From positions 62,001 to 126,000 of IMG/VR virus record IMGVR_UViG_3300037807_000878: 64,000 nucleotides of DNA; one strand, written 5' to 3'. Position numbers and translations under genes: made by a program. The notes beneath the pieces are model-generated. The model ran no database searches. It saw nothing but the letters and a program-made list of their open reading frames with translations, and was not told the DNA's origin. The stretch's first letter is position 1, and every line of letters begins with the position of its first letter. Source of the DNA: a virus. Below, piece after piece: positions 52,801-60,644 of the stretch.

Positions 52801-55800
52801 GTTTTCTCAACTATATTTAACTCGGGATTAAAACAAACCAAACTGTGGTTATCACTAACATTTAAAGTAATGTCGCCAGTAAGTTTTACCTCCCATTCTT
52901 CGCAGCCTTTATGTTTATGAAATTTAGTAACTTCTTTTAACTCTATCGTACCATCAGGTGCTATAGCAGGAACAGTCATTCCTTTAGGCACAGAGTATAT
53001 CTCTTTATTAGCTTTTCTTTCTATGAGATCTCCGTGAGGTATATCTGCAATATTGGTAGTAATACACAGTTTTGTTTTTACAATACTGTCGCCATTATCA
53101 ATATTATACTCGCCAGGGGCACTTAGCCAAATATCGCCTATCATGGAATCCCCATCAAAATCAGCATTAAAGCCATGGATTACTAGGGGGTTAAGCATGA
53201 TAGCCTGCCCTGGGACAACTCGACCCCACTGCGACATAAAATTAAACTTATGTAAAGAGGGGTGTCGGTTAACCATTACGGGACGTTCTTTCATTACTTC
53301 GTCGAGCTGGTGACGCGCTACTGGTGTTCTATCTTTTATGGCCTCCAAAGCTTTAATGGGTGTGTACCCATTTTGCACCATTTTTCTAGTTATGAATGGT
53401 TTCATGATCTTGAAAGCCATGTCTTCTGGAACGCCTACATGATCTAACGGCAAGTTGGGGTCTACTGTAATAGTAGAACCACCACTTATGTCCTGTTTTT
53501 TCCGCATCATCTTCTGTTGTATTACACCTAACTTACCTCCTGATTTAGGGGCTAGCTGACGTAAGATACCTTTCTCAGATGCACGCTGTTTTAGCTGGAA
53601 AGATACAGGGTCTGTTGTACCAAACACTGCACCTGCGTGCTTGTATAGTTGCTCAATACGTGTACCTACTGTTTCGTCATCGTAAAAATCTAGAGCTTTT
53701 AAATTCTTCAATCCGTCGCTTTCTAATTTTAGAGACTGATAAAGCTCGTTTATAGGTGGATTTTGTACTGTACCAGTTGGCAAAATAGTCATCTGCCTGA
53801 ATTTAGGAGGCAGAATAGGGAAAGCGTTTAGTACATACAACTCAGAAGGTTTTTTCCCTAATACTTTAATGTTAGATAAGAAGCGTATTTTTGTATTAGT
53901 ATTATTTAAATCCCCCCATTCTTTATCTAAACCCTGTTGTTTTCCTTGTGCTCTTAATTCTTTTAACTGCTTATCTATATTTATAGCATCAAGCATAGTA
54001 GCAATAGCCTTCCCTCCAAAAAGAACACCATCTTTAGATATAGTGCCATCCTCCGATACTTTAGTTTTTCCTTTTAGAATCGCATTGAAAACTTTTGTTG
54101 TGATACCCAATGTTTTTGTGATTGCTCTTTCAAAAATCGGATTAGGTATAGGCTCAGCTAAAGAGATGTGTGTCCATTTTGTTCCCGCATCACCTCCAGT
54201 TAGCGCAGGGTCATAAAAACCGCCCACCTCTGGTTTCATATCGCGTGAACGCATAAATTTAGCTTCACGGATCTCTCCGTTGCTCTGCTTAAGAATATCT
54301 TCTGTGGTAGAAGGCGTGAGTGCTAATGAATCCTTTGTCTTAAAAGTGTTTAAACCTAAAGCTTGCAAAGAAGATAAAAAGTTATCTTGCATAGCAGGGA
54401 CTTTTGGATTAGGTAGCGGCATTCCGGAATGCATAGCTCTCCAAAACTCATCGTTTTTTGTACCTTTTATATTCGCCATCTCGGCGAGATTCTTTCTTGC
54501 TCCGCCTGCCAATAAACTATAAAAGGAGAGGCCATCAATAGCCCTAGTTCCATTTGTTTCAGTCTTCTTTGGCTGCTCGTATTGAACATCGTAATAACCG
54601 GTCTCACCTGCTTTAATCTTCTTTCTTACACTATGCTTGAGTTTATTAAAATAAAGCTGACCAACATGAACATTCGTCATGGTTTTTCCTGTTTCTGGGT
54701 CAGTTACCGTTTCTTCGTCGTGAATCCCTGAACGGGCTTGTTCTTGCTTAGCTATATTTACATGCCCCCTCTCGTCGAACTGCTTTAAAGCGTATATCTT
54801 CCCCTCTTTTTTTGCTATTTTACCCAAGGAACTTTCTATCATCTGGGATGGATTCATTCGACTTGGTATGCCATGCGGATTGAAGAGAACTTCTAAGGGA
54901 CTCCCATCCGCGCCCACTGGCATCTGGGCATCAGCTACAATCTTAGTGATAATCCCTTTACCGCCATAGCGTGTAGCCATTTTATCCCCCTCTACAGCGG
55001 GTTCTTCTGTTTTAACAAAAACTTTATTATGTTTATTGTCTTGATAAACCCGTGTAACAACCCCAGGTACATTTTTGTTATAAATAGGGCTTATATCGCG
55101 AGGAGCTAGTAATTGAGATATTTTTTTATTTAGAGTAGATATAGCGGCTTGTGCTGGTGTTAACTCGCGTTTTTCATAAGCTAATATAAGCGGAATACCA
55201 TATTCAACTATAGTGCCTTCTTTAATTAAACCATTATCATCGTAGTTTGCGAGATTCGTTATTGAAGCCGACCCTGGGAAGAGTGAAACATATGAACCTT
55301 TTCCTATTACAACATCTTTTCCTTTTTCAACTTCGAATTCTAGTAAATGTAGGGATGTTAGCTTCTTTGCCGCTCCCTCACTGACCACGAACCCATCTTC
55401 GAAATTATAACCTTTATAGGCTAAGAACCCTGTTTTAAGATTAGTACCTAAAGCCAGTTTCCCGTCTTTAGAAAAAACTGAATCAGCTAAGCGTTGCCCT
55501 TTCTTTACACTATCTCCTGCTTTTACTATTACATTTGTATCCATAAACGATTCAGTATTAAGCGGAAAATCAGAAGGATATTCATGATCTAACAAAGTCC
55601 CGTTAAGACTTTTTAGGACTATCTTGTCTTGCCTCACTGCTTGAATAGTACCTGATTCGATAGCAATAATATTACCTTGCATATCTACGCTAGGGAAATC
55701 TCTACTCCCTTTATTGCTATGCGTCTGCTCATACTGTGTAGTTACTAAAGGCGCCTCTCTATATTTAAGAGGTAATGATTGCGTATATTGTTTATTCCCT

Positions 55801-57266
55801 ACATTAGCTCTTACCCCATAGGTTGAACCGAGCATGGGGATCATATTAGATACTTTACTAAATAGGCTCTCTGGTTTCATAAAATATTTAGCAGTGGACG
55901 CTTTTATCTGCTGAGCAATCCCGTTCTTGAATCCGCTAATACTTCCTTTATTTGCAGGATCACCTATACCAATTACTGTATTGGCAAAAGCATAAGAGGA
56001 GATGGTCGTAGCTTTGTTCGCTCTATCAACTACTTTTATATGAGGAACACCACCTTTTATGGCCGAGCCTACTGTCCTATGAAGCACCACACCGATTTTA
56101 TCGGCTGATTCAGGGGAGGCTAGTGGATCAGCGATGCCATGTAGCGTTGGTTGTAATGTGCGCATATCATCACTTACAGCTCGCGCTTGACTAATCCCGC
56201 CTGGTCCGAATACGGTTAATGCGTCTTCGCCTGAAATCCAGTCAAGCGGGTTAGTTTGGTCTGTGTACTCTTTTAGAGAGCTACTAGAAAAAAGATCATA
56301 AATAGGCTTTTCAAATTTACTAGCTGAAAGAATGCTTTTTAAATCTTTTTTACCCCCTCTTCTTCGTACTCTAGTAACAAACTTAGAAGTAGCTGCAGTG
56401 ATAGATTCTACTATATTATCTTCTGGTGTTAGATATTCTCTAAAGTAAGAAGCATTAACATCGTCTGGTTTTTGAATACCCGCTGCAGTTTTTCTTAGCT
56501 TAGCAGTTAAAGCCAACCAGAAAGAAGGTGAAACTTTATCATATCCTTTGCCTAACGTAATTTCATTAGAGCCTCCCTCAAAAGAGATACCTGTGAATTT
56601 CTCACGTATATCTTCCGAGGCTTCAACGAAGGATGAATAGGTTTTTCCTGTTAATCGTTTAGCTATTTTTTTAAGCTCACTATTTAAATTATCTGTATAG
56701 TTAACTCTAAAAAGCTTATCTCCCATCGCCGTTTTAAGTTGGCTATCAGAGACATTAAAGGCTTTTATTAGCGCAAATAAACTAAACTTAGAATCTTTTA
56801 TTTTAAATAGGAATTTACCTGTCTCTGGTACTAACTCAACAGCTACTCTCTGATCAAACTGTGAATTACCCGCTGCCATATTGAAGGAAGCGCCGTAAGC
56901 GCCTGCTTGATTTTGGGAGACGTAAACACCTGGCTTTCTACGATATTGATTTTTTATGACAATCTCATTTCCATTCCATATATAAGTCCCGCGATTTGTT
57001 TTTATGGGTAATTTAAAAAGCCGTTTAGTAACCTTCTCTTCTTTATTATTAATAGTATCTTTTAATATAAAACGACCTTTTATAGCGCTCCCATGGGTTT
57101 GTCCTGCTAGACGCGCTTTTAGTTCAGCTTTAAGGGACCTGTCTGGATCATCAATAATTATATTGGTTAGTGTTAGTGTTCTTCCTGTGCCTACTGGAAT
57201 ACCTTTTATTGAAGAGGTTAAGGCCTTTTCAATTGATGTTTTAAACGTATTAATTCTATCAGTCAT
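49884..57266 (-). CDS. Fused beta-beta' multisubunit-type RNA polymerase with intein
   Basis: 2,460 residues; about 2,003 after removal of the intein. Beta-type motifs: GDKMATRYGGKGIITK (about 758-775) and LEVLFNPHGIPSRMN (about 790-805). Beta'-type motifs: RPVMVNRHPSLHKF, the catalytic loop NADFDGD (1367-1373, interrupted by the intein), the zinc pair CVKC after CEAVQG (about 2175), and AAQVTSESITQGLMRVFHSG (about 2200) as in the beta' bridge region, then NPIHFEVL near the end. This is a full two-barrel enzyme in one chain, with beta ahead of beta'. It would transcribe phage genes; no alpha, omega or sigma gene is seen here, so initiation factors are unknown. Start ATG lies 20 bases after TAGAAT (minus strand). 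Confidence 0.93.
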   Translation of the reverse strand: MTDRINTFKTSIEKALTSSIKGIPVGTGRTLTLTNIIIDDPDRSLKAELKARLAGQTHGSAIKGRFILKDTINNKEEKVTKRLFKLPIKTNRGTYIWNGNEIVIKNQYRRKPGVYVSQNQAGAYGASFNMAAGNSQFDQRVAVELVPETGKFLFKIKDSKFSLFALIKAFNVSDSQLKTAMGDKLFRVNYTDNLNSELKKIAKRLTGKTYSSFVEASEDIREKFTGISFEGGSNEITLGKGYDKVSPSFWLALTAKLRKTAAGIQKPDDVNASYFREYLTPEDNIVESITAATSKFVTRVRRRGGKKDLKSILSASKFEKPIYDLFSSSSLKEYTDQTNPLDWISGEDALTVFGPGGISQARAVSDDMRTLQPTLHGIADPLASPESADKIGVVLHRTVGSAIKGGVPHIKVVDRANKATTISSYAFANTVIGIGDPANKGSISGFKNGIAQQIKASTAKYFMKPESLFSKVSNMIPMLGSTYGVRANVGNKQYTQSLPLKYREAPLVTTQYEQTHSNKGSRDFPSVDMQGNIIAIESGTIQAVRQDKIVLKSLNGTLLDHEYPSDFPLNTESFMDTNVIVKAGDSVKKGQRLADSVFSKDGKLALGTNLKTGFLAYKGYNFEDGFVVSEGAAKKLTSLHLLEFEVEKGKDVVIGKGSYVSLFPGSASITNLANYDDNGLIKEGTIVEYGIPLILAYEKRELTPAQAAISTLNKKISQLLAPRDISPIYNKNVPGVVTRVYQDNKHNKVFVKTEEPAVEGDKMATRYGGKGIITKIVADAQMPVGADGSPLEVLFNPHGIPSRMNPSQMIESSLGKIAKKEGKIYALKQFDERGHVNIAKQEQARSGIHDEETVTDPETGKTMTNVHVGQLYFNKLKHSVRKKIKAGETGYYDVQYEQPKKTETNGTRAIDGLSFYSLLAGGARKNLAEMANIKGTKNDEFWRAMHSGMPLPNPKVPAMQDNFLSSLQALGLNTFKTKDSLALTPSTTEDILKQSNGEIREAKFMRSRDMKPEVGGFYDPALTGGDAGTKWTHISLAEPIPNPIFERAITKTLGITTKVFNAILKGKTKVSEDGTISKDGVLFGGKAIATMLDAINIDKQLKELRAQGKQQGLDKEWGDLNNTNTKIRFLSNIKVLGKKPSELYVLNAFPILPPKFRQMTILPTGTVQNPPINELYQSLKLESDGLKNLKALDFYDDETVGTRIEQLYKHAGAVFGTTDPVSFQLKQRASEKGILRQLAPKSGGKLGVIQQKMMRKKQDISGGSTITVDPNLPLDHVGVPEDMAFKIMKPFITRKMVQNGYTPIKALEAIKDRTPVARHQLDEVMKERPVMVNRHPSLHKFNFMSQWGRVVPGQAIMLNPLVIHGFNADFDGDSMIGDIWLSAPGEYNIDNGDSIVKTKLCITTNIADIPHGDLIERKANKEIYSVPKGMTVPAIAPDGTIELKEVTKFHKHKGCEEWEVKLTGDITLNVSDNHSLVCFNPELNIVEKTKPADASFLCVPRLFDIEYANPNKFEGVSNSRSEQERLHLISSLGFFTGSTRNNKKRVGGYTFSNSTFLEGRARLVNEYKEAHFDTQGRFISPFILNWIDSNVYLNDELRLPSFLIGVSKKEREAFVSGLIEASIMLNKDSFAIRETKNKAFLDDIAKLVQSVGVDGTFTSKKIKNCSIYSLEFKQLDVKNFYLKNAHYFSALSRAFLDDSKLLSISLKAHDFIPVPTFVSMLILETTRFRIDSKMKANKLRYAYSLKSYSDWIELGYEPWTRAAFNFFLSHMTDEELEVLPREYMKLVQNKAVRWGLITSSRKTGRTIDMYDITVKDYKNFATDYGYFVWDTMNMHVPVTEGARLEAARKLMPSNSLFGPDRNILPMPSNEAVLGLYILSKKGKSSQKTYTNLSAAEASFLKNEITLNDEVTIQGKKVSLGWAILYKNIPAKYHSIIKGKSLDKGVIQDLIKAIYKESASKAADLLNTLKDLGNKYVYLAGFSISLNDITTPKALDKQVASLVDVYGKDNKYADNLDKGMAKTQKTFKSFFDKNRLYDMKRSGAKGKWSNLTQMLYTPGFMEGVAGQGLQDNSLSTGYAQGMNASDYINTQFAARSGMISKVRGVAKGGELSKDEVHAGMELVITEKDCLTTKGISLSRTDPFIIGRFLVDGSSPIDEVYLKTHKKKMFLVRSPLTCEAVQGICVKCHGLNDQFRLPTIGDHVGAEAAQVTSESITQGLMRVFHSGKGSEEGGPKTLARDANNLFGKIPNSFFNEAPVAESTGFVTKVEKALGGGWDIHVDDRKYHATDIVNPLVKKDQRVERGQALTTGLRHPRKVLEVEGLLGARKYLTNSMRNLYSSNGISLNPIHFEVLSRSLTEHARVIDPGTSLKYEPGDMEKIAVLDKLNKNGALIKYAARLEGANRVPLLRNDFLAQSARREARTAIPEAAIKGSVAKIRSINPINSWLLGDFKDKPGTKGEF
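51777..53147 (-). other. Intein in the RNA polymerase active-site loop (457 residues)
   Basis: Residues 1374-1830. The insertion splits NADFDGD from TMNMHVPV, which rejoin into the normal active-site loop. Block A begins SMIGDIWLS (Ser1374 is the nucleophile). Block B has NVSDNHSLV. Block F is MYDITVKDYKNFATD. Block G is YFVWD followed by Thr1831. Between them lie degenerate LAGLIDADG blocks (LISSLGFFTGS; FVSGLIEASI), so a homing endonuclease is or was present. The last intein residue is Asp, not the usual Asn, and it is preceded by Trp, not His. Confidence 0.88.
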
Positions 57267-57623
57267 AAATAAAACCTAGTAAAGGTATTCTAGCAAAAAG
57301 TAGTAAAAAGACTAAATCATCTAAATAACGCCGAAAGAGCAGGTATAAAAAACTCGTACTACTTTAGATATGGTTTCCATATCACTAAATTTACCATAGT
57401 GTAAAAATAAACATAGTTTGCAATAGTAAGGACTATTGAAACTATTAAAGGTTCGCTTCTCTAAAAAATAGAAGGTGTTACACTTTCCGGTAATGTAAAG
57501 GTACTTTGAGCAGACCCAAAAAGGCAAAAACTCAATAAGCCTAATAAGTAGAGAAGAATAATTCATAAAACAGAAAAGGTTTCCTTTTCATAAGATAAGC
57601 CAGCTTGGATGTAATCAAACACA

Positions 57624-57704
57624 TCAGCAGCCTTGCTCGCCGGCAGCCTCATGTAAGCTAGCGGCGCCAACTTACAGTAGGCTGCCGGCGAGCAAGGCTG
57701 CTGA
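57624..57704. repeat. 26-bp perfect inverted repeat with inner stem
   Basis: The arms at 57624-57649 and 57679-57704 are perfectly complementary and GC-rich (CAGCAGCCTTGCTCGCCGGC at the outer left). Inside, TGTAAG (57652-57657) pairs with CTTACA (57671-57676), leaving a 13-base loop containing GGCGCC. Confidence 0.9.
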
Positions 57705-57806
57705 AGAGGTAAAGTGAATTAAAAAAATGTTAACTTAGTTAAGGGTTCCTTAACAATGTACTGTAATAGCAGTAGAAAAAAATAAACACTCTTACAGGCG
57801 TCACAG

Positions 57807-57852
57807 CGATCCGAAATTCCCAGGTAATTCTTACCCTGGAGATTTCGGATCG
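57807..57852. repeat. Two-part inverted repeat
   Basis: CGATCCGAAAT (57807-57817) pairs perfectly with ATTTCGGATCG (57842-57852). Inside, CCAGG pairs with CCTGG around a ten-base loop. On the minus strand it is followed after ~25 bases by a T-rich run, so it could end a minus-strand RNA. Confidence 0.85.
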
Positions 57853-57951
57853 AGTTTCGCCGGCAGAGGTTTAATAAAGACATTTACTTCATAAAACAGA
57901 GGTGGTTTCCACCTCAACGTGACCAGTAAGGACACGTGCTCAAACGAAAGC

Positions 57952-58014
57952 CGGGAATAGGCGGAGCCCGTGTAACTATGCGCTACGCTTATGTCACAGG
58001 GCCACCGCCTCCCG
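57952..58014. repeat. Long bulged inverted repeat
   Basis: CGGG, AGGCGG and GCCC on the left pair with GGGC, CCGCCT and CCCG on the right, with small bulges and a ~20-base apical loop. Bulged, multi-segment pairing like this is more typical of structured RNA than of a terminator. Confidence 0.75.
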
Positions 58015-58033
58015 TTCTTAGATAAAGTGAAGT

Positions 58034-58342
58034 TTACTTTCCATATATCCATTCAATAAATTTACTGTTCTCTTTTAAGAGGGCAAAAAAACATTGGGAT
58101 AGGGCATACACTGCACGATGAGATAGGTTTAGATCTAAAAAATCATCGATGCAGTGGATTGCTTCATGTAATATAACTATTTTTTTGTGATCATCCGCAA
58201 GGGAGGATTCGACTCTTATCTCTAGTTTTTTAGAATCATACTCCCCCCATGTATTAGGTTCTAAATTATTCTTTTCTTTCGTAGAGCAGACAACGATAGG
58301 GATATCTACGCCTAAAATTCGTATGCTCTTTATTTTTTTCAT
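58034..58342 (-). CDS. Small HExxH metallopeptidase-like protein
   Basis: 102 residues with ILHEAIHCID (about 57-66), a zinc metallopeptidase HExxH motif, in a size typical of minimal SprT/IrrE-like domains. A third ligand is not certain; a downstream Glu in the last helix is possible. Overlaps the phosphoesterase stop (ATGA). It may cleave a host regulator or a DNA-protein adduct, both inferred from the family. Confidence 0.7.
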   Translation of the reverse strand: MKKIKSIRILGVDIPIVVCSTKEKNNLEPNTWGEYDSKKLEIRVESSLADDHKKIVILHEAIHCIDDFLDLNLSHRAVYALSQCFFALLKENSKFIEWIYGK

Positions 58343-59076
58343 ATCGTGCCGTAAATCTTATTCCCCTCAATACGGAACGGATAGGGGGTATTAATATGAC
58401 TCCCTGTATTCATTAATAATAAGGTGCCACCATGCTGCCAGTTACATGTACCTCCTTTATCATATTCTGGATCTAATTCGCAGAGGCAGGGATTCTCAAC
58501 GCCTACCATTGTTTGCCCTGTACCATATCGTTTATAAATAACAGCGGATCTATGTATGTGTCCTATTATGCAGGACTTCATAAAGTGATTCATCCAAGCC
58601 GTGGCTGTATATCCAGCGTTTCTAGAACAGCGTCCATCCCCATGGTAAAAAATCATACCATTTAAACAAAACTTATCTTTCTCCCACTTTATCCCCATCT
58701 TCTTAAGCTCTAAAACTTTAGGAAGGCGCAAAATGCCTAACTCCCCAAACTCAGGGGCTCGATCCGTTACATACCTGTCCCAGCGATCTTCATGATTTCC
58801 TTTTGTATAGATGATATCTGTTTTTGGGAACCTATCTCTTACGTCAGCAAGGAAATCTTTTGTCTGCTCTAACTCATCATTTAAACTAGCTCGGCGGTGT
58901 AGCGATTTACCATAGCGACTTACTGCAAGAAAATCTGCTATATCTCCTAACAAGACTAGTTTATCCAGATTAGAATTTTCTAAATACTCTAAAGCCATCT
59001 TGGTTGCTTTTTTATCTTGGAAGGGGACATGGATATCGCTAAGGACACCGACTCTTAATTCTGGTTTTTTTGACAT
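58339..59076 (-). CDS. Metallophosphoesterase (second copy type)
   Basis: 245 residues. Motifs SDIHVPF, LGDIADF, GNHEDR, YHGDG and IGHIHRS give the dimetal phosphoesterase site. It differs from the protein at 37002 in length and in having cysteines (CSRNAG, CLCELD) in the second half. In phages such enzymes can act as phosphodiesterases or on nucleotides; substrate unknown. Divergent from the gene at 59122. Confidence 0.88.
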   Translation of the reverse strand: MSKKPELRVGVLSDIHVPFQDKKATKMALEYLENSNLDKLVLLGDIADFLAVSRYGKSLHRRASLNDELEQTKDFLADVRDRFPKTDIIYTKGNHEDRWDRYVTDRAPEFGELGILRLPKVLELKKMGIKWEKDKFCLNGMIFYHGDGRCSRNAGYTATAWMNHFMKSCIIGHIHRSAVIYKRYGTGQTMVGVENPCLCELDPEYDKGGTCNWQHGGTLLLMNTGSHINTPYPFRIEGNKIYGTI

Positions 59077-59110
59077 ATAATTTAGTTATTAAAAATGTAA
59101 CTCTTCAAGG

Positions 59111-59116
59111 TATAAT
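59111..59116 (+). promoter_or_regulatory. -10 box TATAAT, leaderless spacing, with upstream AAAAATGTA
   Basis: AAAAATGTA (59091-59099), then GGTATAAT with the hexamer at 59111-59116, then ATTTT and the ATG at 59122. No ribosome site fits. Divergent from the phosphoesterase gene. Confidence 0.6.
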
Positions 59117-59121
59117 ATTTT

Positions 59122-59481
59122 ATGACACATAAAATTGAAACACCGAAAGTGTATGAAGACCCCAATACCGACTTTCTAATGATTGGTTTTAAAATTATTA
59201 ATAACCCAAATGAAGAGAAACGCATGGTCGGCTTAGGCTTACTACGTAACACAAAAGAAACTATGAATCCTCATTATATGAGCTTAGACTCGATTAAGCA
59301 AGCGCGTCGTTCTACGGTGCGCGCCGCACTAGAATTGAATAGAGCACAGATGCAAATCATTGTGTATCGAGCACAGCAGATTTTAAAACTCTATAATGAG
59401 TATGAAATATGCTTATTAGACGAGGAAATAGATCCAAATCTAATAGCCATATCCGAGAGCGGCGTAGCTGACTTTAACTAA
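59122..59481 (+). CDS. Unknown 119-residue protein
   Basis: Starts with a predicted leaderless mRNA. Mixed alpha/beta, helical in the second half (AALELNRAQMQIIVYRAQQI). No domain recognised. A terminator follows. Confidence 0.65.
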   Translation: MTHKIETPKVYEDPNTDFLMIGFKIINNPNEEKRMVGLGLLRNTKETMNPHYMSLDSIKQARRSTVRAALELNRAQMQIIVYRAQQILKLYNEYEICLLDEEIDPNLIAISESGVADFN

Positions 59482-59511
59482 AAAATGAAAGCATATTTTC
59501 GTTATGATATA

Positions 59512-59550
59512 TCCTAACCTATAATATAAATAGGTTAGGACTTTTTATTT
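59512..59550 (+). terminator. Intrinsic terminator
   Basis: A perfect 10-base stem, TCCTAACCTA with TAGGTTAGGA, nine-base loop, tail CTTTTTATTTT. The TTG start of the next gene lies at its end. Confidence 0.75.
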
Positions 59551-59939
59551 TGTTAAATTCAATTGTATCATTAATTCAGGAAACGGCACCAGATGTCCCC
59601 TTGTGGGTTTTTGGTTTAGAAGTGCTCGGTTCTGTGATAGTAACAGTCATGGGTTTATGGCAAGTGACGTCACGGACTGTAAACAAAGCTATTAGAGAAT
59701 GTCAGCAGGCTAATAAAGCTACTATAGACAAGTTAACAGAAATAATAGAAGAACTAAGCATTACAGCTAAACGACAAGAGAGGCTTCTTGAGCAAATTAA
59801 AGAAAGAGAAGATCGTGTTGAAGTAGGGGTAAACAGAATTGTAGGAAGTCGTCCGTGTGCTTTTAATGATATATCCGCAGCGAAAGCTTTAACGGATACA
59901 ATAGCTGAGGATGTTGTATCCAAAATAGACAAAAAATGA
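59550..59939 (+). CDS. Membrane-anchored coiled-coil protein
   Basis: 129 residues from a TTG start. One transmembrane helix near the N-terminus (WVFGLEVLGSVIVTVMGLW, about 19-37), then a long charged coiled coil (about 45-90). Placement before a lipoprotein and a 40-residue membrane peptide suggests a lysis or envelope module; holin or spanin roles are possible but unproven. Confidence 0.55.
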   Translation: MLNSIVSLIQETAPDVPLWVFGLEVLGSVIVTVMGLWQVTSRTVNKAIRECQQANKATIDKLTEIIEELSITAKRQERLLEQIKEREDRVEVGVNRIVGSRPCAFNDISAAKALTDTIAEDVVSKIDKK

Positions 59940-60355
59940 AAAACTTCCTACTTATAACTATATTAGCGTTCACTTCATGTTCCACGCTGCTGAGAACTGG
60001 TGGAGCGCTCGTTGGAGGAGGTGCAGGCGCTCTTGCGGGTCCTCCTGGAATAGCTGTTGGGGTTGGGGCGGGGATAGCGGCGGTTGACCTCTATCTTCAG
60101 GAGGATGAGATACAAGAGAAGGAAGAGCAAATAAAAGCCTTGACTATGGGTGATATCCATTCGGTAGTGAATACTGCTGAGAAAGGGATCATAGGACAGA
60201 TTTATGATTTAGGTATCTTGGTAATAATAGGCATATCCCTATTCTTCTTGGGTTCTTTCCTATACACGCTTAAACGCCGAAATAAAGGCGAAGCCTTCTA
60301 TTCAAGGATTAAAAAGTTAGAAGCTTACATAGATGGAAGCCTAAAAAAGCTTTAA
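59936..60355 (+). CDS. Predicted lipoprotein with glycine zipper and C-terminal membrane helix
   Basis: 139 residues. Signal peptide with a lipobox (LAFTSC, Cys15), a Gly-rich zipper (GGALVGGGAGALAGPPG, about 22-38), a charged linker and a second hydrophobic helix (LGILVIIGISLFFLGSF, about 92-108), then a basic tail. Membrane-active, like an inner-membrane lysis or exclusion protein. It overlaps the previous stop (ATGA). Confidence 0.6.
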   Translation: MKNFLLITILAFTSCSTLLRTGGALVGGGAGALAGPPGIAVGVGAGIAAVDLYLQEDEIQEKEEQIKALTMGDIHSVVNTAEKGIIGQIYDLGILVIIGISLFFLGSFLYTLKRRNKGEAFYSRIKKLEAYIDGSLKKL

Positions 60356-60383
60356 TTCTTTTTTTGACTCTATAGGGAGCATG

Positions 60384-60389
60384 TATAAT
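60384..60389 (+). promoter_or_regulatory. -10 box TATAAT, leaderless spacing
   Basis: TATAAT is followed by GTACCC and the ATG of a 40-residue membrane peptide at 60396. Confidence 0.6.
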
Positions 60390-60395
60390 GTACCC

Positions 60396-60518
60396 ATGTC
60401 AACTTTCAAAAATACTGTAAAAGATCTAGGTGTTAAAAACGCCCCCTTCATTACTGGACTTGTTTTAGGATATGTCCTAGGTGTAGTTTTCGGACTCCCT
60501 TTCTTTGGCTCGTTATAA
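60396..60518 (+). CDS. 40-residue membrane peptide
   Basis: Polar N-terminus (MSTFKNTVKDLG), then a 20-residue hydrophobic helix (FITGLVLGYVLGVVFGLPFF) with glycines. The start is set by the leaderless -10 spacing. Small single-helix proteins of this type act as holins or anti-holins in some phages. Not proven. Confidence 0.5.
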   Translation: MSTFKNTVKDLGVKNAPFITGLVLGYVLGVVFGLPFFGSL

Positions 60519-60524
60519 AATGTT

Positions 60525-60638
60525 TTGAGTAAAATACTCTTAAAATTATATGATAAAATAGACGGCTGGGTCACTAATAATGGTGACCTGGCTTGTGTCC
60601 TTTTAATAACGTTATATATGGTAGTCCTGAATGCTTAA
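60525..60638 (+). CDS. Possible 37-residue membrane peptide (TTG start)
   Basis: A 37-codon frame starting with TTG six bases after the previous stop, ending in a hydrophobic helix (LACVLLITLYMVVLNA). No ribosome site is visible. The frame contains a GGTCAC/GTGACC hairpin. Included with low confidence because it repeats the membrane-peptide pattern of its neighbour. Confidence 0.3.
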   Translation: MSKILLKLYDKIDGWVTNNGDLACVLLITLYMVVLNA

Positions 60639-60644
60639 CTCTGT

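Larger units (their letters stand above)
57267..58033. other. Non-coding island of strong inverted repeats
   Basis: 767 bases without a convincing gene, between the polymerase and the HExxH gene. It holds at least five hairpins: 57624-57704 (26-bp stem), 57735-57753 (GTTAAGG-GTT-CCTTAAC), 57807-57852, 57899-57915 (GAGGTGG-TTT-CCACCTC) and 57952-58014. Much of 57620-58015 is GC-rich against an AT-rich background. It may be a structured RNA, a replication origin or a packaging site. Confidence 0.7.

Noticed and set aside
57321-57566. 81-codon minus-strand frame upstream of the polymerase
   Set aside because: No ribosome site, odd aromatic/Cys-rich composition, and it lies in a region with no other coding signal; likely chance.
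57831-58052. 73-codon frame across the hairpin island
   Set aside because: It runs through three inverted repeats whose pairing explains the sequence better, and it overlaps the end of the HExxH gene.
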